Source: Pigmentiphaga aceris | GTDB taxonomy: Bacteria; Pseudomonadota; Gammaproteobacteria; Burkholderiales; Burkholderiaceae_B | Assembly (NCBI RefSeq): GCF_008119665.1 | Contig: NZ_CP043046.1 | Coordinates: forward strand, 5,580,001 to 5,644,000 | DNA length: 64,000 nucleotides | Direction: 5' to 3' | In this document: positions 19,972-30,507 of the stretch, in pieces | Layout of the letters: each line of letters begins with the position of its first letter | Numbering within the stretch: position 1 is the first letter of the stretch | Position numbers and translations under genes: made by a program | Notes under the pieces: generated by a model | Databases searched by the model: none | What the model saw: the letters and a program-made list of their open reading frames with translations, nothing else | What the model was told of the DNA's origin: nothing

Positions 19972-19990
19972 GATAATGCGAATAGTTATC
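19972..19990 (+). promoter_or_regulatory. Fur box upstream of the FecI-like sigma factor
   Basis: GATAATGCGAATAGTTATC matches 15 of 19 positions of the Fur consensus and is a good inverted repeat (GATAAT... and ...GTTATC). It lies 33 bases before the sigma-factor start, where it would cover the promoter. Confidence 0.75.
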
Positions 19991-20022
19991 ATGCATAATT
20001 CCCATTTTGCCGCTGTGACTGT

Positions 20023-20553
20023 GTGCTCGTCGTGTCCGACTCTCCCCCCGAAGCACTCCTGTCCACGCTGATCCGCCATTACGACGACCTGGTCGATCAC
20101 GTGCGACGCCGCTTTGGCGACCGGCACCTGGCGCGTGATGTGGTGCAGGATGTCTGCGTCCGCTTGATCGAGACGCCACCACGCAAGCCGATCCGCGAAC
20201 CGCTCGCATTTTTGCGCCATGTGTCTACCCACTTGGCCATCGACCGCTGCCGTGTGGCCGACTATCGCGTGGACCGTACTGCACTGATGGCGGCAGGCCC
20301 GCACGCAAGTGAAACGCCTGCCACACCCGACGAAACCGCTATTGCCGAGCAGGCACGTGCGGCACTGCTGGCAGCCATCCAGGCTTTGCCCGAGCGCTGC
20401 CGTGAGGTGTTTATCCTGCATGCGCTCTACGAGGTCCCACAGACCGAGATCGCCAAACGCCTGGGCATCTCGCGTACGATGGTTGCCCGGCATCTGGCCC
20501 GCGCGGACGAGGCGCTGCAACCCTTGCTGTCCCGCTCGAATTCCCGCCCATGA
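20023..20553 (+). CDS. FecI-like ECF sigma factor
   Basis: Iron-starvation ECF sigma factor of about 176 residues. Region 2 reads LVDHVRRRFGDRHLARDVVQDVCVRLIE in two stretches, and region 4 reads LPERCREVFILHALYEVPQT, then EIAKRLGISRTMVARHLARA. Such factors direct transcription of the neighbouring receptor gene after a signal from the outer membrane. GTG 20023 is used; GTG 20032 is equally likely, and neither has a clear ribosome site. The stop overlaps the anti-sigma start (ATGA). A Fur box precedes the gene. Confidence 0.9.
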   Translation: MLVVSDSPPEALLSTLIRHYDDLVDHVRRRFGDRHLARDVVQDVCVRLIETPPRKPIREPLAFLRHVSTHLAIDRCRVADYRVDRTALMAAGPHASETPATPDETAIAEQARAALLAAIQALPERCREVFILHALYEVPQTEIAKRLGISRTMVARHLARADEALQPLLSRSNSRP

Positions 20554-21380
20554 CATTGCCCCCACCCCCGCCCGACGACGAACTGGCGAGGCATGCCGAC
20601 GCGCTGCGCGGGCTGCTTCCCACGCCAGCACAAATCTACCGGCGTGCGGACCGGCGTCGGCACGCACGTCGGGCCGGCGGGCTGCTTGCTGCCTGTGTGG
20701 CGATGGCGCTGTTGCTGTGGATCGACCCTGCTGTGCAAACAATGCACTTTGCAACCGCCATTGGCGAACGCAAGAACGTAAGTCTGCCTGACGGCAGCCA
20801 GTTGGTGCTGAACACCGGTACGCGGCTGGACATGGCCTACAGCCTGCGCGCACGCCGCTTCACGCTGCACGAAGGCGAAGCGGTGTTCACGGTGTCTCAC
20901 TCGCCGCTACGGCGCTTCGTGGTGCACACGCCTCAGGCGCAGATCGAAGATATCGGCACTGTCTTCAATGTCCGCAGCATTGCTCAGAAGACGCGCGTCA
21001 GTGTCGTGCAAGGAGCAGTCCTGGTCCATGGACCGGCCGGCGACACACGCGAGTTGCAGGTCGGGGAAGCACTCGCCGTCACACGCAGCGCCGGCCCGCC
21101 ACAGGCCCTGGGTATGCCGATGTCCGCGACAGCCGACACCGCTTGGCGTGAGGGCAAGCTGGTCTTGGACCGGATGCCGCTTGGCGAGCTGGTCGATGAA
21201 ATCCAGCGTTATCGCACAGCCGCCATCCAGCTGGACGATGCACGCCTGCGCGAGATCCCGCTGTCCGGCCAGTTCGACATTGCCCGCATCGAAGGCTTGA
21301 TCGACCTGCTGCCGCGCCTGGCACCGGTCCGCGTACAGCGCCGGACCGATGGCAGCGTGGTGCTGGAACCCGCGAAATAA
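20550..21380 (+). CDS. FecR-like anti-sigma/sigma-regulator
   Basis: Inner-membrane regulator of the FecI-type sigma factor, 276 residues. A short cytoplasmic part is followed by one membrane helix (GGLLAACVAMALLLWI, near 50-65). The periplasmic FecR domain follows: ATAIGERKNVSLPDGSQLVL, then LNTGTRLDMAYSLRARRF, then VHTPQAQIEDIGTVFNVRS and SVVQGAVLV. The C-terminal STN-like part (RMPLGELVDEIQRYR) contacts the receptor signalling domain. It overlaps fecI by ATGA, and the transducer receptor follows after 113 bases. Confidence 0.9.
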   Translation: MTLPPPPPDDELARHADALRGLLPTPAQIYRRADRRRHARRAGGLLAACVAMALLLWIDPAVQTMHFATAIGERKNVSLPDGSQLVLNTGTRLDMAYSLRARRFTLHEGEAVFTVSHSPLRRFVVHTPQAQIEDIGTVFNVRSIAQKTRVSVVQGAVLVHGPAGDTRELQVGEALAVTRSAGPPQALGMPMSATADTAWREGKLVLDRMPLGELVDEIQRYRTAAIQLDDARLREIPLSGQFDIARIEGLIDLLPRLAPVRVQRRTDGSVVLEPAK

Positions 21381-21493
21381 GGCCTTCGCCAGAAAGCCCA
21401 GCGCCCCCAATTGAAACAAAAAGAAACCTCAGGTTTGCACTGACCGCGTCCCATTCGGCTTCACCGGACATCCACCCTCCACCCGGAAGCCCC

Positions 21494-23908
21494 GTGAACC
21501 GCAATTACCCGCCGTCCAGGCACCTACGCCTTGCCGTCCTGACCGCCAGCCTGTTTCTGTGCGGACAAGTCCTCGCCCAGAGCCGCCCCATCGCTCTGCC
21601 CGCCCAGACGCTCGAACGTGCGCTGAACCAGTTGGCCCGGGATTCCGGCACCCAGATTCTGTACAGCAGCGAATTTGCGGCGGGCAAGATGGCCCCTGCG
21701 GTCAGCGGCACCATGACCGTACGCGAAGCGCTGGACCGCCTGCTGGCAGGTTCCGGCCTTGGCCTGCACGTGGAGGACGAACGTACCTTCATGGTGGTGC
21801 AGGCCAGACCGGGCATCAGCAGCCTCGCGCCGGTGACCGTCACCGCCCAGGGCGACAACGCCCCCTCGACGGCGTACATCGCGCCGGCCGTCAGCAACGC
21901 CACACGGCTGGCCCTGTCGCCGCGCGAGACCCCGCAGTCGGTCAGCGTGGTCACCCGCCAGCGCATGGAAGACCAGGCCATGCAGACCTTGCCCGATGCC
22001 CTCAGGCAGGCCACCGGCGTCAAGGTGCAGGAAGCCGAGGTCCTGGGCACGCAATACCAGGTGCGCGGCTTCACGCTCGACACCATCCAGATCGACGGCC
22101 TGCCCGTCAGCGTCAACAGCGCCGATTCCAGCGCCTCGCCCGATCTGGCGATCTACGACCGCGTGGAGATCCTGCGCGGCGCGGCCGGGCTGCTTCAGGG
22201 CGCCGGCACGCCGGGCGGCACCCTGAACCTCGTGCGCAAGATGCCCACTCGGGAATTCACCGGCAACGCCGCTGCCCAGGTCGGCTCCTGGGATGCCTAC
22301 CGCGTGGAAGCGGACGTGTCCGGCCCGCTGTCGCAAAGCGGCGACCTGCGGGGCCGCCTGGTGGCCGTCGAGGACGATAGGCACTCCTTCATCGACTACG
22401 TGAAGGAAGACAAGCAGGTGCTGTATGGCGTGCTGCAGTACGACCTGTCTCCCTCGCTGCAACTGACTGCAGGCGTGGACTACCAGCGCACCAAGGGCGT
22501 GCCGCAGGGCACGGGCATCGTGTTCTACGAAGATGGCGGCGACATCGGCCTGCCGCGCAGCACCTACCTGGGCGCAGCCTGGAACCACCGCGAGACCCGC
22601 ACCACACGGGTGTTCGGCGACCTGTCCTGGAAACTCGACAATGGCTGGAAAGCCAAGCTGTCGGCCCTCCGGGAATGGAACGACAACGACCTGGTGTTCC
22701 TGTCCGCCTCGGGTGGCCTGGGCGTGAACCGTGCCACCGGCCTGGGCCCCTTCCTGAACTATGCGAACGCGCGCCACATCGAACAGACCCAGAGCAGCCT
22801 GGAAGTCAGCGCCTCCGGGCCGTTCACGCTGCTGGGCCGCCAGCATGAGCTGGTGCTGGGCGCCAACACCCGCCGCAATCCCGCCGACGGCGACCGCGTG
22901 GCGCTGCTTGGTTATTCCTCGATCCGCCCGAACGTCCGCAACTGGAATCCGGCCTCGGTTGCCTACCCGAACATCACCCCCTACGACAGCCGCGCCACGA
23001 CCGAAACCCGCCAGACCGGCGTCTACGCCGCGACCCGGCTGAGCCTGGCCGAGCCGCTTACCCTGCTGCTGGGCGGCCGCTTCAGCTGGTGGGACTACCA
23101 GAGCACCAACACCAACCTGCTGACGGGCGGCGTCACCTCGCGCGTGGGCTACCAGGTCGATGCCGAGTTCACGCCCTATGCGGGCCTGGTGTTCGACCTG
23201 AACCGGCAGTACTCGCTGTATGCCAGCTACACCGACGTGTTCCAGCCGCAGAATGCGGTCGATCGCACTGGCAGCCTGCTTGATCCGATCGTCGGCGCGA
23301 ACTACGAAGCGGGCATCAAGGGCGAATTCCAGGACGGGCGCGTCAACGCCTCGCTGGCGGTGTTCCGCATTGACCAGAGCAACCGCGCGCAGAACGATCT
23401 GCAGGGTCCGCGCCCTTGCCCCTATACCACCGGCGACTACTGCTCGGTGGCCGCCGGCAAGGTGCGCAGCCAGGGCGTGGAGGCCGAAGTGTCGGGAGAA
23501 CTCGCCCCCGGCTGGCAGGTGTTCGCCGGTTACACCCTCAACACCACCAAGTACCTCAATGACACCACCCGCGGTGGCCAGGTGTTCAATGCTTTCAACC
23601 CCAGGCACATGCTCAAGCTCTTCACCGCCTACCGGCTGCCGGATACGCTGTCGGCATGGACTGTGGGGGGCGGCCTGACCTGGCAGAGCGAGTACATCGC
23701 CCAGACCGCCACTTCCCGCATGGCCCAGCCCGGCTACGCGCTGGCCAACCTGATGCTGCGCTACGACTTCAATCGCAACATGTCGGCCACCCTCAACCTG
23801 AACAATGCCTTCGACAAACGTTATTACCGCTATCTGTCGCAGCCGAGTGCCTTCAATTACTACGGCGAGCCGCGCAACGTCATGCTGACCTTGCGGACCA
23901 AGTTCTGA
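21494..23908 (+). CDS. TonB-dependent siderophore receptor with N-terminal signalling (STN) domain
   Basis: Outer-membrane transducer-receptor of 804 residues. The signal peptide (LAVLTASLFLCGQVLAQ) is followed by an STN domain at about 30-105 (IALPAQTLERALNQLARDSG; TMTVREALDRLLAGSGL). The plug follows (NATRLALSPRETPQSVSVVT; ILRGAAGLLQGAGTPGGTLN), and the barrel ends in LTLRTKF. With the upstream sigma factor and anti-sigma it forms a cell-surface signalling set: ligand binding outside releases the sigma factor inside. The start is GTG 21494 with only a weak ribosome site. FoxA/FpvA-like specificity for a hydroxamate siderophore is possible but unproven. Confidence 0.92.
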   Translation: MNRNYPPSRHLRLAVLTASLFLCGQVLAQSRPIALPAQTLERALNQLARDSGTQILYSSEFAAGKMAPAVSGTMTVREALDRLLAGSGLGLHVEDERTFMVVQARPGISSLAPVTVTAQGDNAPSTAYIAPAVSNATRLALSPRETPQSVSVVTRQRMEDQAMQTLPDALRQATGVKVQEAEVLGTQYQVRGFTLDTIQIDGLPVSVNSADSSASPDLAIYDRVEILRGAAGLLQGAGTPGGTLNLVRKMPTREFTGNAAAQVGSWDAYRVEADVSGPLSQSGDLRGRLVAVEDDRHSFIDYVKEDKQVLYGVLQYDLSPSLQLTAGVDYQRTKGVPQGTGIVFYEDGGDIGLPRSTYLGAAWNHRETRTTRVFGDLSWKLDNGWKAKLSALREWNDNDLVFLSASGGLGVNRATGLGPFLNYANARHIEQTQSSLEVSASGPFTLLGRQHELVLGANTRRNPADGDRVALLGYSSIRPNVRNWNPASVAYPNITPYDSRATTETRQTGVYAATRLSLAEPLTLLLGGRFSWWDYQSTNTNLLTGGVTSRVGYQVDAEFTPYAGLVFDLNRQYSLYASYTDVFQPQNAVDRTGSLLDPIVGANYEAGIKGEFQDGRVNASLAVFRIDQSNRAQNDLQGPRPCPYTTGDYCSVAAGKVRSQGVEAEVSGELAPGWQVFAGYTLNTTKYLNDTTRGGQVFNAFNPRHMLKLFTAYRLPDTLSAWTVGGGLTWQSEYIAQTATSRMAQPGYALANLMLRYDFNRNMSATLNLNNAFDKRYYRYLSQPSAFNYYGEPRNVMLTLRTKF

Positions 23909-24073
23909 ACGAACCTGGCTTCTGAACAGGGCTTCATCTAGGGGAAAACCGGGGGGCGAAATCCCCCTGGCTTCACTGCTACATTTGCAATGCGACTGGC
24001 GTGGCACGACCCCTGCTGCGTATGTGTCGCGGCATGGCACGAGCCCGCACACCCCGCGCGCGACGTGCCTTTC

Positions 24074-24101
24074 TTGACACCCAGCGCAAGACAAAATCTA
24101 G
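24074..24101 (+). promoter_or_regulatory. Possible sigma-70 promoter of the branched-chain dehydrogenase operon
   Basis: A perfect -35 hexamer TTGACA lies at 24074-24079, with a poor -10 candidate ATCTAG 16 bases on (24096-24101), just upstream of the first E1 gene. The weak -10 would suit an activated promoter. Nothing else in the 208-base gap stands out, apart from a G/C hairpin near 23949-23970. Confidence 0.35.
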
Positions 24102-25349
<1,248 letters not shown>

Positions 25350-25350
25350 A

Positions 25351-26409
25351 ATGAGTGCAGTGATGAAAGACTCGGTGCAGGACACCGGCCGCGACGTGGT
25401 CGCGATGAGCATGATCCAGGCGCTGCGTTCGGCGATGGACGTGATGCTGGAACGCGACGACAACGTCGTGGTGTTCGGCCAGGACGTGGGTTACTTCGGC
25501 GGCGTGTTCCGCTGCACCGAAGGCCTGCAAGCCAAGTACGGGAGTTCACGCGTGTTCGACGCGCCGATCTCGGAAGGCGGCATTGTGGGCGCGGCGGTTG
25601 GCATGGGTGCCTACGGCCTGCGCCCGGTCATCGAAATCCAGTTTGCCGATTACTTCTACCCCGCGTTCGACCAGATCGTCTCGGAAGCGGCACGTCTGCG
25701 TTATCGGTCGGTGGGACAGTTCACCGCCCCCATGACCATTCGCATGCCGTGTGGCGGCGGCATCTACGGCGGACAGACACACAGCCAAAGCCCGGAAGCG
25801 GTGTTCACCCACGTGTGCGGTCTGCGCACCGTGATGCCGTCGAACCCGTATGACGCAAAAGGCTTGCTGATCGCATCCATCGAGAATGACGACCCGGTGA
25901 TCTTCCTGGAACCCAAGCGCCTGTACAACGGCCCCTTCGACGGTCACCACGACCGCCCGGTGGTGCCGTGGTCCAAGCACCCGAAAAGCCAGGTTCCCAA
26001 GGGTTATTACACCGTGCCGCTGGATACCGCAGAGATCGTGCGCCCCGGCAAGGAACTGACCATCATCACCTACGGCACGACGGTGTATGTGTCGCAGACC
26101 GCTGCCGAAGAGGCAGGCATCGACGCCGAGGTGATCGACCTGCGCAGCCTGTGGCCGCTGGACCTGGAAACCATCGTCAATTCCGTGAAAAAGACCCGCC
26201 GCTGCGTGGTGGTGCACGAAGCCACGCGCACCTGCGGTTTTGGTGCCGAACTGGTGTCATTGATTCAAGAGCACTGCTTCCACTGGCTTGAAGCGCCGAT
26301 CGAGCGCGTGACAGGTTGGGACACGCCGTATCCACATGCGCAGGAGTGGGCGTACTTCCCCGGCCCCGCGCGTGTGGGCGCGGCCTTCAAGCGTGCGATG
26401 GAGGGATGA
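25351..26409 (+). CDS. bkdA2: Branched-chain 2-oxoacid dehydrogenase E1, beta subunit
   Basis: 352-residue partner of BkdA1. Motifs are FGQDVGYFGGVFRCTEGLQ, DAPISEGGIVGAAVGMGAYG, RMPCGGGIYGGQTHSQSPEA (with the cofactor-loop His residues), DPVIFLEPKRLYN and the C-terminal PTPYPHAQE-like DTPYPHAQEW. ATG 25351 lies one base after the alpha-subunit stop, so translation should be coupled. Together the subunits form the alpha2-beta2 E1. Confidence 0.95.
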   Translation: MSAVMKDSVQDTGRDVVAMSMIQALRSAMDVMLERDDNVVVFGQDVGYFGGVFRCTEGLQAKYGSSRVFDAPISEGGIVGAAVGMGAYGLRPVIEIQFADYFYPAFDQIVSEAARLRYRSVGQFTAPMTIRMPCGGGIYGGQTHSQSPEAVFTHVCGLRTVMPSNPYDAKGLLIASIENDDPVIFLEPKRLYNGPFDGHHDRPVVPWSKHPKSQVPKGYYTVPLDTAEIVRPGKELTIITYGTTVYVSQTAAEEAGIDAEVIDLRSLWPLDLETIVNSVKKTRRCVVVHEATRTCGFGAELVSLIQEHCFHWLEAPIERVTGWDTPYPHAQEWAYFPGPARVGAAFKRAMEG

Positions 26410-26410
26410 C

Positions 26411-27793
26411 ATGGGCATTCATGTAATCAAGATGCCGGACATCGGCGAAGGCATTGCCGAAGTCGAACTGGCTGCGTGGCATGTGAAGGTGGGCGACGTT
26501 GTCTCGGAAGACCAGATTCTGGCCGACGTCATGACCGACAAGGCCACCGTGGAAATTCCGTCACCGGTGGTGGGCAAGGTGCTTGCGCTGGGCGGTGCGG
26601 TAGGTGAAGTGATGGCCGTCGGTGGGGAGCTGATCCGCATCGAGGTGGAAGGCGCGGGGAATTTGAAGGAAGGCGCGTCGGCTGCCAAGCCTGCCGCCGC
26701 TGCAAACGCAGCCGGCACCGCAGTCGGTCCGGACATGGCGAATGTCAGCGGCGGTGCTGCACCGGCCGACATTCCGAAAACCATGGGGGTTGAACCCGCC
26801 CAGGCAGAAACCAAGAAAGCGCCGGCCAGCCCGGCAGCAGCGTCGGCTGCGACGGCAAAGCCTGCGCCCAAGTCGGCATCGGGTGCTGTGCGCAATACCA
26901 GCGCCGCTCGCCCGGACGGCGAACGTGCGCTTGCATCCCCGGCCGTGCGGCAGCGCGCCTGGGACTTGGGTATCGACATTCAGTTCGTGCATGGAACCGG
27001 CCCCGCTGGCCGCGTGACCTATGACGACATCGACGCCTTCCTGGCGGGCAAGAACGCACAGCCCACCGGTGCCGACACGCGTTATGCCGTGCGCGCCGAC
27101 GAAGAAGAAGTACCGGTGATCGGCCTGCGCCGCAAGATCGCGCAGAAGATGCAGGAAGCCAAGCGTCGCATCCCCCACTTCACTTATGTGGAAGAGATTG
27201 ACGTCACGGAACTGGAATCGCTGCGCGCGCAGTTGAATGCCAAGTGGGGCAAGGAACGCGGCAAGCTGACCGTGCTGCCGCTGCTGGTGCGCGCGGTGGT
27301 GATTGCGCTGCGCGACTTCCCGCAGATCAATGCACGTTATGACGATGAAGCCGGTGTGGTCACGCGTTATGGCGCAGTGCACTGCGGTATCGCCACGCAG
27401 ACCAGCACTGGCCTGATGGTTCCCGTGGTGCGCAATGCGGAATCGCGCGACCCCTGGGGCAATGCGGCGGAAATCGCGCGCCTGGCCGACGCGGCACGCA
27501 CCGGCAAAGCCGGTCGTGACGAACTGTCCGGCTCCACGATTACCATCACCAGCCTGGGTGCCTTGGGCGGCATCGTCAGCACGCCGGTGATCAACCATCC
27601 CGAAGTCGGCATCGTCGGCGTCAACCGCATGGTCGAACGACCGGTGGTGCGCGATGGCGCAATCGTGATCCGCAAGATGATGAACCTGTCCTCGTCCTTC
27701 GACCATCGGGTGGTTGATGGCGCAGATGCGGCGGAATTCATCCAGTCGATCCGTGCGCTGCTGGAACATCCCGCCCTGCTGTTCGTGGAGTAA
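26411..27793 (+). CDS. bkdB: Branched-chain 2-oxoacid dehydrogenase E2 (lipoamide acyltransferase)
   Basis: Core acyltransferase of the complex, 460 residues. One N-terminal lipoyl domain carries the lipoylated Lys44 in [13 protein letters not shown] long Ala/Pro linker (about 85-170) leads to the E1/E3-binding domain ([32 protein letters not shown]). The catalytic domain ends with His432 and Asp436 in [10 protein letters not shown]. It depends on the lipA/lipB products encoded at 16.5-18.4 kb. ATG 26411 follows the E1-beta stop by one base. Confidence 0.95.
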   Translation: MGIHVIKMPDIGEGIAEVELAAWHVKVGDVVSEDQILADVMTDKATVEIPSPVVGKVLALGGAVGEVMAVGGELIRIEVEGAGNLKEGASAAKPAAAANAAGTAVGPDMANVSGGAAPADIPKTMGVEPAQAETKKAPASPAAASAATAKPAPKSASGAVRNTSAARPDGERALASPAVRQRAWDLGIDIQFVHGTGPAGRVTYDDIDAFLAGKNAQPTGADTRYAVRADEEEVPVIGLRRKIAQKMQEAKRRIPHFTYVEEIDVTELESLRAQLNAKWGKERGKLTVLPLLVRAVVIALRDFPQINARYDDEAGVVTRYGAVHCGIATQTSTGLMVPVVRNAESRDPWGNAAEIARLADAARTGKAGRDELSGSTITITSLGALGGIVSTPVINHPEVGIVGVNRMVERPVVRDGAIVIRKMMNLSSSFDHRVVDGADAAEFIQSIRALLEHPALLFVE

Positions 27794-27795
27794 GC

Positions 27796-29214
27796 ATGAG
27801 TGCACAACAAAGCAATGCCGCCCCGGAACACACCCGCCTGCTGATCATCGGCGGCGGCCCGGGCGGATATGTCGCGGCCATTCGCGCTGCACAACTGGGC
27901 GTGCAGACCACGCTGATCGAAGGTGCCTCCCTTGGCGGCACCTGCCTGAACATCGGCTGCATTCCGTCCAAGGCCCTGATTCACGCCGCCGAGGAATTCG
28001 AGAAGTCGCGTCACTACGCAGGCACGTCGCCGCTGGGCATCAAGGTGGAATCGCCCAGCATCGACATTCTGAAAACCGTGCAGTGGAAGGACGGCATCGT
28101 CGGCCGTCTGACCGGTGGCGTGGGTGCGCTGCTGAAAAAGCATGGCGTGACCGTCATCCGCGGCTGGGCCAGCATCGTGGACGGCAAGACGGTGGCGGTG
28201 GACGTGGAAGGCGGCTCGCCGCTGCGCATCACCTGCGATCACCTGCTGCTGGCTACCGGATCACAAGCTACTGCCCTGCCCTCGCTGCCTTTCGGCGGCA
28301 AGGTGATCTCGGCAACCGAAGCACTGTCCCCCACCGACTTGCCGGAACGCATGGTGGTGGTCGGTGGCGGCTACATCGGCCTGGAACTGGGCACGGCCTA
28401 CCGCAAGCTGGGTGTGGACGTGACCGTAGTTGAAGCCCAGGACCGTGTGCTGCCTGCCTATGACGCAGAGCTGACCAAACCCGTGGACACGGCCTTGCGC
28501 AAGCTGGGCGTGAAACTGCTGCTGGGCCATGCTGTGCAAGGCTTGGCTGCCGGTGGCAACGCGGTGCGGGTTCGTGATGCAGACGGTGCGGAAACGGAAG
28601 TTCCTGCCGACCGTATTCTGGTCGCCGTGGGTCGCCGTCCGCGCACGGAAGGCTGGAAGCTGGACACGATTCCAGTCGACATGGTGGGCCGCGCGGTGAA
28701 GATCGACGACCAGTGCCGCACCTCCATGAGCAACGTCTGGGCGATTGGCGACATCACCGGTGAGCCGATGCTGGCGCACCGTGCCATGGCCCAAGGCGAG
28801 ATGGTGGCCGAGCTGATCGCAGGCAAGACCCGCCACTTCGTCCCGGCTGCGATTCCGGCCGTGTGCTTCACCGACCCGGAAGTGGTGGTGGTCGGCAAGA
28901 CACCGCCCGAGGCACGCCAGGCGGGCCTGGATTGCGTGACGGCCTTGTTCCCCTTCGCGGCCAATGGCCGTGCCATGACCATCGAATCCACCGATGGGTT
29001 TGTGCGGGTGGTGGCACGTCGCGACAATCACCTGATCGTGGGCTGGCAGGCGGTTGGCAAGGGGGTGTCGGAGCTGTCGACCGCATTCTCGCAGTCGCTG
29101 GAACTGGGCGCGCGATTGGAAGATGTGGCGGGCACGATCCACGCGCATCCGACATTGGGTGAAGCGGTTCAGGAAGCGGCGCTGCGTGCGCTGGGGCATG
29201 CGCTGCACATCTGA
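27796..29214 (+). CDS. lpdV: Dihydrolipoyl dehydrogenase (E3) of the branched-chain complex
   Basis: FAD/NAD disulfide oxidoreductase of 472 residues that reoxidises the lipoyl group of E2. [17 protein letters not shown] binds FAD, the redox-active cysteines are Cys50 and Cys55 ([14 protein letters not shown]), and [13 protein letters not shown] binds NAD. The catalytic C-terminal [13 protein letters not shown] completes the active site. ATG 27796 lies two bases after the E2 stop with GGAG upstream. It ends the operon, and a terminator follows. Confidence 0.95.
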   Translation: MSAQQSNAAPEHTRLLIIGGGPGGYVAAIRAAQLGVQTTLIEGASLGGTCLNIGCIPSKALIHAAEEFEKSRHYAGTSPLGIKVESPSIDILKTVQWKDGIVGRLTGGVGALLKKHGVTVIRGWASIVDGKTVAVDVEGGSPLRITCDHLLLATGSQATALPSLPFGGKVISATEALSPTDLPERMVVVGGGYIGLELGTAYRKLGVDVTVVEAQDRVLPAYDAELTKPVDTALRKLGVKLLLGHAVQGLAAGGNAVRVRDADGAETEVPADRILVAVGRRPRTEGWKLDTIPVDMVGRAVKIDDQCRTSMSNVWAIGDITGEPMLAHRAMAQGEMVAELIAGKTRHFVPAAIPAVCFTDPEVVVVGKTPPEARQAGLDCVTALFPFAANGRAMTIESTDGFVRVVARRDNHLIVGWQAVGKGVSELSTAFSQSLELGARLEDVAGTIHAHPTLGEAVQEAALRALGHALHI

Positions 29215-29237
29215 TTTGTTTGTGTGATGATGAAGAG

Positions 29238-29269
29238 AACGGTGGCCTGCATGGGCTGCCGTTTTTTTT
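29238..29269 (+). terminator. Intrinsic terminator after lpdV
   Basis: AACGGTGGCC pairs with GGGCTGCCGTT (with two G-U pairs), and a run of eight T follows from 29262. It lies 24 bases past the lpdV stop and ends the four-gene operon. Confidence 0.85.
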
Positions 29270-29411
29270 CGGCGGTTCTTTAGCCAGGCGCAAACCCATA
29301 TTCATCATCACAAAAATATGAGCACGCTCGAATTTGTTGACCGTATGCCGTTGATGATTCAATCATGCGTGAATCACGCCACCCTCGTTGTGTACCGCAC
29401 AGCCCCTGACC

Positions 29412-30335
29412 ATGGATGCATTCTCCGACCTGAGCCTCTTCGCGCAGATCGCCAAGCTCGGCAGCATGGCGGCTGCGGCACAAGAGCTAGGGGTGACGCC
29501 GCCGGTGGTTTCTCGCAGGCTTGCCGCCCTTGAGGCACGGCTTGGCGCAAGGCTGCTCAACAGGACCACACGTCGGCTCAGCCTGACGCCTGAAGGTGAG
29601 CAGTACCTTAATGACGGTGCACGCATTCTGGAGCAGCTGACAGCGCTGGAGCACCGTGTGGGAGGCGGCTCGCATCAGCCGCAAGGGACTATCCGGATTG
29701 GCGCAACCCTGGGCTTCGGTCGTCTGTACATCGCACCGGTGCTGTCCCGGTTCACCGAAGAATTCCCACAAGTCGACGTACAACTGCATCTCACAGACCG
29801 GCCCATCAATCTGGTAAAGCAAGGCTTTGACCTGGTCATCCGTTTCGGTGAGCAGGCAGACAGCCGGCTTACCGCGCGCCTGCTGGCCAACAACCAACGC
29901 TTGCTGTGCGCGGCCCCCAGCTACCTTGAGGCGCACGGCGCGCCGATGACACCCCGCGAACTGGGCAAACACAACTGCATTTTCATCCGCGAAGGCGATG
30001 AAACGTATGGCACCTGGTATCTGCGCCGCAATGGCGAAACCGATGCCGTGAAGGTGCGTTCGAATCTGAGTTCCAACGATGGCACTGCGGCACTGAGCTG
30101 GGCGCTGGAGGGACGGGGCATTTTGCTGCGTTCTCAATGGGACGTCGCCGAACACATTCGCAACCATGCGCTGACGCCGATTCTCACGGAGTGGGCGACA
30201 CCTGCAGCCGATGTGTATGTGATGTTCCAGGCGACCAGGCAGATGCCTGCGAAGACCCGGGCATTGGTGGACCGACTTGTGAGTGCGTTCGAGCCTTGGC
30301 GCCAGCGTGGTCCGGCGCCATACGGGCCTTGGTAA
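29412..30335 (+). CDS. LysR-family transcriptional regulator
   Basis: 307-residue LysR regulator of the large DsdC/CrgA-like subgroup. The winged helix reads MDAFSDLSLFAQIAKLGSMA, then QELGVTPPVVSRRLAALEAR, then LLNRTTRRLSLTPEGEQYL. The effector domain carries TIRIGATLGFGRLYIAPVLS and LHLTDRPINLVKQGFDLVIR. ATG 29412 starts the helix-turn-helix directly. It faces the same way as the binding-protein gene 172 bases downstream and probably controls it and the hydro-lyase genes. That link rests on position only. Confidence 0.87.
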   Translation: MDAFSDLSLFAQIAKLGSMAAAAQELGVTPPVVSRRLAALEARLGARLLNRTTRRLSLTPEGEQYLNDGARILEQLTALEHRVGGGSHQPQGTIRIGATLGFGRLYIAPVLSRFTEEFPQVDVQLHLTDRPINLVKQGFDLVIRFGEQADSRLTARLLANNQRLLCAAPSYLEAHGAPMTPRELGKHNCIFIREGDETYGTWYLRRNGETDAVKVRSNLSSNDGTAALSWALEGRGILLRSQWDVAEHIRNHALTPILTEWATPAADVYVMFQATRQMPAKTRALVDRLVSAFEPWRQRGPAPYGPW

Positions 30336-30507
30336 TCAGGTCGCGCGCACCTTGCCAGACCAACGGAACACTGTTGCATGGGATCGCAACGCGTTCGGAT
30401 TATTGCCCCAGGAACAATGAAGAATGAATGTGACGTAATTTATTAAAGCTGTATTCATTATTAGCATGTATCCCGTACTTCATAAAAAAATATGACGGGA
30501 GATCACG

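Noticed and set aside
23949..23970. G/C hairpin after the TonB transducer gene as a terminator
   Set aside because: The stem is short (about five to six G-C pairs) and no T-run follows, so support is too weak to annotate it as a terminator.
21524..24094. A very long open frame (over 850 codons) on the strand opposite the TonB transducer gene
   Set aside because: It is the usual antisense shadow of a high-GC gene. The composition is His/Gly/Arg-rich without domains, and it covers a well-supported receptor.
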